Origin: an uncultured Oscillospiraceae bacterium | Lineage (GTDB): Bacteria; Bacillota; Clostridia; Oscillospirales; Oscillospiraceae | Length of the DNA stretch: 7,129 nucleotides | Assembly: GCA_934546725.1 (NCBI GenBank) | Contig: CAKTED010000074.1 | Coordinates: 1 to 7,129 of the forward strand | Reading direction: 5' to 3' | Part shown: piece after piece, positions 1 to 3,604 of the stretch | How the letters are laid out: every line of letters starts with the position of its first letter | How positions within the stretch are numbered: position 1 is the stretch's first letter | Notes under the pieces: model-generated | What the model saw: the letters and a program-made list of their open reading frames with translations, nothing else | Told to the model about the DNA's origin: nothing | The model's database searches: none | Program-made: the position numbers and the translations under genes

Positions 1-1387
1 CCTCCAGGCTGATATCCGCCTGCGCGGGGTCCTCAAGCAGCGTAAAAATATATCCGTCCAGCTCCTTTTTGAGAAGCGTAAGGAGCGATGTCTTATCAAA
101 ATTTTCCCCGGCAGGAGCCGCTGCAGGCTCCGGTTCGGGTCTGGTTTTTTCTTCCGGTGCTGGTTCCGGTTCCGGATCTGCTTCCAATACAGGCGCGGAC
201 GTGGGTTCCGGTTCCGCCACAGGCGCTGGCCTCGTCTCCGTTACCGGCGCCGGAACCGGCGCAGACGGGGCCGGAGTATAAACGTTTGCAAAGGCCTGGA
301 CCGCCGGAGCCGGTGCGTAATCGCAGAGCCGAAGCAGGCAGACCTCGGCGGCAATGCGCCGGTTGGAGCTTGAGCGCAGCGCGGATATGGCCTCCTCAAG
401 CGTATCGAGCCCGGCAAGAAGTGCGGAAACGTCCGCTCCCTCGCCAAGAGCGCGGAGCTCGTCGGACGTAAAGCCGCCGCGAAGCAGCGACGAGCCGCCC
501 TTCGGCGCAAGCTTTGTCATGAGCAGATCACGGTAAAGCTCGCAGAGCCTGTCAAGAACGGCAGAAACGTCGCGCCCGTTCATATACAGCTCGTCGAGAA
601 TTTCCATCACGCGCTCGCCGTCGCGCGCCCTTATGGCCTGGAATATGCGGCATATCTCGTCCGAATCCGCAACTCCGATGGCATCCGTTACGCGCTGACG
701 GTCTATTACCCCGCCGGAGCACTGGTCGAGCAGCGAAAGCGCGTCGCGCAGCGAGCCGTCCGCCATGCGCGCGAGCATTTCCGCGGCCTCGTGCGTAAGC
801 TCCATCTCCTCGGCCTTCGCTATCATCTCAAGCCGTGCGCAGATATCCTCCTGCGAAACGCGCCTGAAGGAATAGCGCTGGCAGCGTGAAAGGATCGTGG
901 CCGGTACCTTGTGCAGCTCCGTTGTGGCAAGAATGAACATAAGGTGCTCGGGAGGCTCCTCAAGTATCTTCAGCAGCGCGTTGAACGCCGAGTTTGAAAG
1001 CATGTGGACCTCGTCTATGATATAAACGCGCTTGCGGACCGAGGCCGGAGTATACACCGCGTCGTCTCTCAGCGCGCGAACGTTGTCAACGCTGTTGTTT
1101 GAAGCGGCGTCTATCTCGAGAACGTCAAGAATGCTGCCGTTCTCTATGCCGAGGCAGGCCGGGCATTTGCCGCAGGGATTGCCTCCGACGGGGTTTTCGC
1201 AGTTCACCGCGCGCGCAAGCAGCTTGGCGCAGGTGGTTTTTCCCGTGCCGCGCGTGCCGGTGAAAAGGTAGGCATGCGATAGCCGGTCAAGCATCACCTG
1301 CCGCTTGAGCGTATCCGTAACGTGCTGCTGACCCACAACGTCGTCAAAGGTCTTCGGCCGCCACTTTCTGTATAGTGCCTGATACAT
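1..1387 (-). CDS. dnaX: DNA polymerase III subunit tau/gamma, 3'-truncated by the window edge
   Basis: Clamp-loader ATPase subunit that drives sliding-clamp loading and organises the replisome in the cytoplasm. Reading the minus strand from ATG 1385-1387 gives 462 open codons running off position 1, so the C-terminus lies outside the window. The first residues, MYQALYRKWRPKTFDDVVGQ, are the classic DnaX start. A Walker A motif GTRGTGKT lies at 44-51, zinc-site cysteines at C63, C72, C75 and C78, Walker B DEVH at 125-128, and the sensor/arginine-finger stretch ATTELHKVPATILSRCQRY at 154-172. The helical domain III follows to about 358. Residues about 359-427 are a Pro/Glu/Ala-rich linker, and the tau-specific part begins at about 428. 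GGAGGAGG at 1397-1404 sits 9 bases before the ATG. The gene follows the SRP RNA on the same strand, as in other Bacillota, and is probably co-transcribed with it. Family assignment is secure. Confidence 0.97.
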   Translation of the reverse strand, partial: MYQALYRKWRPKTFDDVVGQQHVTDTLKRQVMLDRLSHAYLFTGTRGTGKTTCAKLLARAVNCENPVGGNPCGKCPACLGIENGSILDVLEIDAASNNSVDNVRALRDDAVYTPASVRKRVYIIDEVHMLSNSAFNALLKILEEPPEHLMFILATTELHKVPATILSRCQRYSFRRVSQEDICARLEMIAKAEEMELTHEAAEMLARMADGSLRDALSLLDQCSGGVIDRQRVTDAIGVADSDEICRIFQAIRARDGERVMEILDELYMNGRDVSAVLDRLCELYRDLLMTKLAPKGGSSLLRGGFTSDELRALGEGADVSALLAGLDTLEEAISALRSSSNRRIAAEVCLLRLCDYAPAPAVQAFANVYTPAPSAPVPAPVTETRPAPVAEPEPTSAPVLEADPEPEPAPEEKTRPEPEPAAAPAGENFDKTSLLTLLKKELDGYIFTLLEDPAQADISLE

Positions 1388-1436
1388 TGAAACAGTCCTC
1401 CTCCCGGACGAAAAGCCTGCGCGGGGCATAAAATTC

Positions 1437-1730
1437 GGCGCATCGCAGGATCGCACACCGACCTTTGATATTCGCAATATGCCCGCTGATTGCACAGTCG
1501 GCTCAGAAACAGCTTCCCCGCGGCACACGGAAAATCCCGCTTAATGCTGCTCGGTTCCCCGCCTGACATGGTTCACGGGCATCCGTTGCGCGAGACCGTT
1601 TCTTCAACGCTTCATGAGAAAGGCTTGACGACACATCACGAAACCGGGGGTCGGAATTCACTCCTGCTGTAGCGGGTTGCAGGTACAGGGCACCGCTAAC
1701 TCCCCAGTTAGTGCGATCCTGCCATGCGCC
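1437..1730 (-). ncRNA. ffs: Large signal recognition particle RNA (Alu-containing, Bacillota type)
   Basis: RNA scaffold of the signal recognition particle, which binds Ffh and targets nascent membrane proteins. The minus strand carries the helix 8 core GTGAACCATGTCAGGC (about 1576-1561), followed by the loop and asymmetric partner GGGGAACCGAGCAGCATTAA (1560-1541), the diagnostic Ffh-binding element. The 5' half contains AGCGGTGCCCTGTACCTGCA (about 1697-1678), which closely resembles the Alu domain of B. subtilis scRNA. The ends were placed by pairing: minus-strand 1730-1711 and 1456-1437 are complementary over 20 positions with a single G-G mismatch, giving an RNA of about 294 nt. The short reading frames crossing this region are incidental. 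The processed ends are inferred and could differ by several bases. The position just upstream of dnaX is typical of Bacillota. Confidence 0.95.
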
Positions 1731-1747
1731 GGGCGCGGCAGGTCAGA

Positions 1748-1796
1748 TTTCAGACAGGGCGCGCCGCTTTACCGGCAGCCGCGCCGCAGTCTGAAA
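1748..1796 (-). other. Hairpin in the 5' leader of the SRP RNA transcript
   Basis: Between the promoter and the mature SRP RNA there is a separate inverted repeat. TTTCAGAC and GTCTGAAA pair perfectly (1789-1796 with 1748-1755), and an inner GGCGCG/CGCGCC stem pairs 1780-1785 with 1758-1763. Neither side has a T tract, so it is not an intrinsic terminator. If transcription starts near 1793, as the promoter predicts, the hairpin forms almost the exact 5' end of the precursor. In B. subtilis the scRNA is made as a longer precursor trimmed by RNase III. A similar role for this hairpin is inference; an operator or a 5'-end stabiliser are alternatives. Confidence 0.55.
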
Positions 1797-1799
1797 TGT

Positions 1800-1828
1800 A
1801 TTATATTATACTTTTCCCGATTTGGCAA
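1800..1828 (-). promoter_or_regulatory. Promoter of the SRP RNA (and probably dnaX)
   Basis: Read on the minus strand, TTGCCA (1828-1823) is a 5/6 match to the -35 consensus and is followed by a 17-base spacer and a perfect TATAAT (1805-1800). A second, overlapping TATAAT sits at 1810-1805 but would leave only a 12-base spacer, so the downstream one is preferred. The predicted start is near 1793. The near-consensus quality suits a stable RNA. No other clear promoter was seen between here and dnaX. Confidence 0.75.
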
Positions 1829-1895
1829 TATTTAATTTGCCGGGATGCAAATTTTTTGCTTTCTGCGGTTGTGGCCGCGTAGGCCCAGATTCTCC

Positions 1896-2011
1896 GTCAT
1901 TCAGAGGCCGAAGGCCGTGGAATCCCATAATGAGGGGCAGCGCAGTACGCTGTCGTTACCTGTACGAACCAACAGGGGAATTCTTCGGTCGCTTCGCTCC
2001 CTCTGAATGAC
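1896..2011. repeat. Palindromic intergenic repeat, copy 1 (116 bp)
   Basis: The ends are perfect 12-bp inverted repeats, GTCATTCAGAGG at 1896-1907 and CCTCTGAATGAC at 2000-2011. Inside the left end is a small hairpin GGCC-GAA-GGCC, then GTGGAATCCC. The right half carries a matching GGGGAATTCTTCGG. A 25-bp central core (1936-1960) is shared with copy 2 at 23 of 25 positions. There is no reading frame for a transposase, so the element is non-autonomous (MITE-like or REP-like). GTCATTC-ended repeats of this style, with AAGAATC inside the arm, are familiar from clostridial intergenic regions; this memory was not checked against a database. Confidence 0.8.
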
Positions 2012-2075
2012 GTGCGGGGTATGAGGTGCGCAGCAGGGTGCGGCAAAACCGTGGATGCGGAAGCTGAAATTCTCC

Positions 2076-2198
2076 GTCATTCAGAGGGGTGCGTCAGCAC
2101 CCCGTGGAATCCCCGGCGGAGGGCAGAGCAGTACGGTGTCGTTACCCTCAGCAACCATCCGTGGGATTCTTCGCCTGCTTACGCAGGCTCTGAATGAC
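2076..2198. repeat. Palindromic intergenic repeat, copy 2 (123 bp)
   Basis: Same family and orientation as copy 1. Ends are GTCATTCAGAG (2076-2086) and CTCTGAATGAC (2188-2198), 11-bp perfect inverted repeats. The left-flank ATTCTCC is shared with copy 1, so 19 bp match exactly at 1889-1907 and 2069-2087. The left arm contains a 7-bp hairpin GGGGTGC-GTCA-GCACCCC and the right arm GCCTGC-TTAC-GCAGGC. These hairpins differ in sequence from those in copy 1. The central core lies at 2122-2146. The folded form would be a long stem with side hairpins on both arms. Confidence 0.8.
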
Positions 2199-2210
2199 AG
2201 CAATATTTAA

Positions 2211-2262
2211 GCTTCGCTCCCTACGAATGACGTGCAAAAGCCGAGGTGCGGCGCAGGGCGCG
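2211..2262. repeat. Right-end remnant of a third palindromic repeat
   Basis: Positions 2211-2235 match the right end of copy 1 (1991-2015) at 23 of 25 bases, and similarity continues at the same 220-bp offset into the flank, for example GAGGTGCG at 2023-2030 and 2243-2250. No matching left end is present. The shared flank suggests that a piece of copy 1 and its neighbourhood was duplicated, instead of an independent insertion having decayed. Confidence 0.65.
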
Positions 2263-2275
2263 ATATCGTCCCCGC

Positions 2276-3265
2276 TCACTTTACATCCGCGATGCTGTGG
2301 TAGCCCTCAAAAAGCGCTCTCGGCGCGTTCATCATTATTTCCTCAAGCGTCCAGGGCTCGGTATAGCCCGCCTTCTGCATGCTGCGGCAAACCACCGGCT
2401 CCTGATGCAGCTGGATCATGTTTCCCGCCAGGGAGAAAACGCTGCCGCTGACCGCGGCGGACTGCTCCGAGGCAAGATACGTGAGGAAGGGGACGATCAT
2501 CTCCGGAGTGGGCGTCCAGTCAAACGCCGGGGCCTCGCCCGCCACCATGAAGGGCTTCTCCTTCGTCATGTTCACGGCCTCAAGCTCGTAGGCCGCGCGA
2601 GTCTTCGCAAAGGGGCTGAAGGCGTTGCAGGTAATGCCGTATTCGCGCAGCTCGATGGCCGCCGCGCGCGTAAGCCCCACCACTCCGGCGTTCGCCGCGC
2701 AGTACTCGGCGTGCTTTATCACGTCGCCCATAAAGGCGCGGCTCGTGCAGTTTATTATGCGGCCATAGCCCTGCTTTTTCATATAAGGAACGGCAAAGTG
2801 CATCGTGTTGAAGTAGCCCTTCGGCTTAACGCTCGTCACCTTGTCCCAGAGCTCCTCGCTTATCTCGTCTATCTCGCCGAAGCCGAACGCTCCCGCCACG
2901 TTGCAGAGAATATCCAGGCGGCCAAAATTGTCGATGGCCGTCTTTATAAGGCCCTCGGCCACGTCAAATTTCGAGATATCGCCGAAATATGCCACGGCCT
3001 CGCCGCCAGCGTCACGAATGGCCTGCGCCGTAGTCTCCGCGTCGCCGTTAAGCTCCGCCTGAGTCTTTCTGTACCATTCCTTCTTCTCGTCCGTAAGCTT
3101 TGCAAACTGATCGTCGGTAACCATCGCGTTGCCCGTGGAGCCGGGCTTGCGGTTATTCGTTACGACCTTTGCCCCCTGAGCGGCAAGGCCGAGCGCAAGC
3201 GCGCGGCCGACGCCCTGGCCGGAGCCGGTAACTATCGCTACTCTTCCCTTAAGGAGATCTGTCAT
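2276..3265 (-). CDS. Short-chain dehydrogenase/reductase (SDR) with exchanged Asn/Lys in the active site
   Basis: NAD(P)-dependent oxidoreductase of the classical SDR fold, 329 residues, predicted cytosolic; substrate unknown. The Rossmann motif TGSGQGVG lies at 13-20, NVAG at 122-125, catalytic S175 and Y188, and NAFSP at 214-218. The usual Asn-Ser-Tyr-Lys tetrad reads K147, S175, Y188, N192, with exactly the 28, 13 and 4 residue spacings of E. coli FabG (N110, S138, Y151, K155), so Asn and Lys have changed places. After strand 2 there is an insertion (about 40-75), as in hydroxyacyl-CoA dehydrogenase/17beta-HSD4-like SDRs, and a C-terminal extension beyond about 285. It is longer than the common 250 residues. 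ATG 3263-3265 is supported by AAAGGA at 3276-3281, 10 bases upstream. It stands alone, divergent from the c-di-GMP operon. A 3-oxoacyl reductase or hydroxyacyl-CoA dehydrogenase role is possible but unproven. Confidence 0.93.
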   Translation of the reverse strand: MTDLLKGRVAIVTGSGQGVGRALALGLAAQGAKVVTNNRKPGSTGNAMVTDDQFAKLTDEKKEWYRKTQAELNGDAETTAQAIRDAGGEAVAYFGDISKFDVAEGLIKTAIDNFGRLDILCNVAGAFGFGEIDEISEELWDKVTSVKPKGYFNTMHFAVPYMKKQGYGRIINCTSRAFMGDVIKHAEYCAANAGVVGLTRAAAIELREYGITCNAFSPFAKTRAAYELEAVNMTKEKPFMVAGEAPAFDWTPTPEMIVPFLTYLASEQSAAVSGSVFSLAGNMIQLHQEPVVCRSMQKAGYTEPWTLEEIMMNAPRALFEGYHSIADVK

Positions 3266-3458
3266 GATTCATTCGTCCTTTCCTGTTTCTCTGCGGCATG
3301 CGCCGTCTTATATGATCCTGCCGTTAAATTTACCATATTTCGCGTGGGAATGCAACGTTTAATTATGAAAATGTTAAGGCGTTTTTGCCATTCTCATACT
3401 CACGGCGGCTTCCGCCCCGTCCGTTCATAACACACATTATAAAATTTCTCCGTCTTAC
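3266..3458. other. Intergenic region between divergent genes
   Basis: AT-rich stretch between the reductase start and the promoter of the c-di-GMP operon. It must contain the reductase promoter, but I see only weak candidates on the minus strand, such as TTGCAT, 17 bases, TAAATT, reading down from about 3356. A short GGCGG-CTT-CCGCC hairpin lies near 3403-3415 without a T tract. I see no gene and no recognisable riboswitch. Confidence 0.4.
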
Positions 3459-3487
3459 TTGACTTATGAAATTCAACAGAATATCAT
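3459..3487 (+). promoter_or_regulatory. Promoter of the leader-frame / REC-HD-GYP-GGDEF / HPt operon
   Basis: TTGACT (3459-3464, 5/6 to TTGACA) and TATCAT (3482-3487, 5/6 to TATAAT) are separated by exactly 17 bases. The predicted start near 3494 gives an untranslated leader of only about 18 bases before the first reading frame. There is no room for a riboswitch between this promoter and that frame. Confidence 0.7.
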
Positions 3488-3495
3488 ATTAAATT

Positions 3496-3501
3496 AAGGA
3501 G
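3496..3501 (+). promoter_or_regulatory. Ribosome binding site that selects the 30-codon leader frame
   Basis: AAGGAG lies 10 bases before ATG 3512-3514. It is 18 bases before GTG 3520, which is too far to serve that codon, so it argues for the small frame and against a GTG-initiated extension of the large protein. Confidence 0.65.
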
Positions 3502-3511
3502 TACAGCCGAA

Positions 3512-3604
3512 ATGCGGCAGTGTCTCATCCTTTGGGACAGCTCCGCCCGGCTGGATATGAAGGCAGAACAGGCTTCTGCCCGAGAGGGATGTATTTGCAT
3601 ATGA
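3512..3604 (+). CDS. Putative 30-residue leader peptide translationally coupled to the c-di-GMP enzyme
   Basis: Small open frame of unknown function, ATG 3512 to TGA 3602-3604. The peptide starts MRQCLILWDSS and ends REGCICI; it has three cysteines and no obvious membrane segment. It is supported by a consensus AAGGAG at ideal distance, by placement as the first frame after a good promoter, and by an ATGA overlap between its stop and the ATG at 3601 of the next gene, the usual arrangement for translational coupling. It occupies a different frame from the N-terminal extension that a GTG at 3520 would give to the next gene. I do not recognise the peptide. It may act only by being translated, delivering ribosomes to the downstream start. 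Chance occurrence is possible given its length. Confidence 0.5.
   Translation: MRQCLILWDSSARLDMKAEQASAREGCICI

Larger units (their letters stand above)
1829..2275. other. Intergenic region without a credible gene, filled by palindromic repeats
   Basis: This stretch lies between the end of the reductase gene and the SRP RNA promoter, both on the minus strand. The open frames in it are short and track the repeat units instead of showing protein-like sequence. Most of it is made of the repeat copies listed separately. The remaining pieces (about 1836-1888 and 2042-2068) show nothing I can name. No T-tract terminator was seen downstream of the reductase gene, so the palindromes are the only candidate transcription-ending or RNA-stabilising structures there. 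Confidence 0.6.

Noticed and set aside
33..71. Possible programmed -1 frameshift in dnaX (CAAAAAG at codons 440-441) that would give a gamma-like product of about 451 residues
   Set aside because: The -1 frame does stop soon after (TGA 35-33), but the heptamer is C AAA AAG, not the efficient A AAA AAG, and I see no stimulatory upstream Shine-Dalgarno-like sequence. Any -1 frame meets a stop quickly, so this is not enough.
145..150. Run of six A on the dnaX coding strand in the linker as a Thermus-style slippage site
   Set aside because: Six bases is short for transcriptional slippage, and its phase (GAA AAA ACC) does not fit a tandem-slip heptamer.
69..536. Gly/Ser/Ala- and Pro/Arg-rich open frames on both strands opposite dnaX
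   Set aside because: They are shadows of the repetitive Pro/Glu/Ala linker and GC-rich codons of dnaX, with low-complexity translations and no ribosome binding sites.
1294..1672. Open frames across the dnaX start and SRP RNA
   Set aside because: They overlap a clearly structured RNA and the dnaX start, and their translations show no protein family features.
1822..2197. Two short plus-strand frames coinciding with the palindromic repeats
   Set aside because: Each follows one repeat copy, and the similarity between them is explained by the repeat itself.
1889..2235. CRISPR array
   Set aside because: Only two to three units, each internally palindromic and over 110 bp, with related instead of unique sequence between the ends; no cas genes.
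3403..3415. GGCGG-CTT-CCGCC hairpin as a terminator
   Set aside because: Only a 5-bp stem, no T tract on either strand, and it sits between divergent genes where no transcript needs to end.
2246..3430. 394-codon plus-strand open frame opposite the SDR gene
   Set aside because: The SDR on the minus strand has unmistakable motifs and a ribosome binding site. The long antisense frame is an effect of GC-biased codons and has a His/Arg/Leu-rich translation unlike any family I know.
3520..3600. GTG 3520 as the start of the large c-di-GMP protein
   Set aside because: The only ribosome binding site is 18 bases away and fits ATG 3512 in another frame, the added 27 residues do not resemble a receiver, and the receiver fold begins at ATG 3601.
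3494..3600. c-di-GMP riboswitch in the leader of the c-di-GMP operon
   Set aside because: The region lacks the conserved GEMM core, and the promoter leaves only about 18 bases before the first reading frame.
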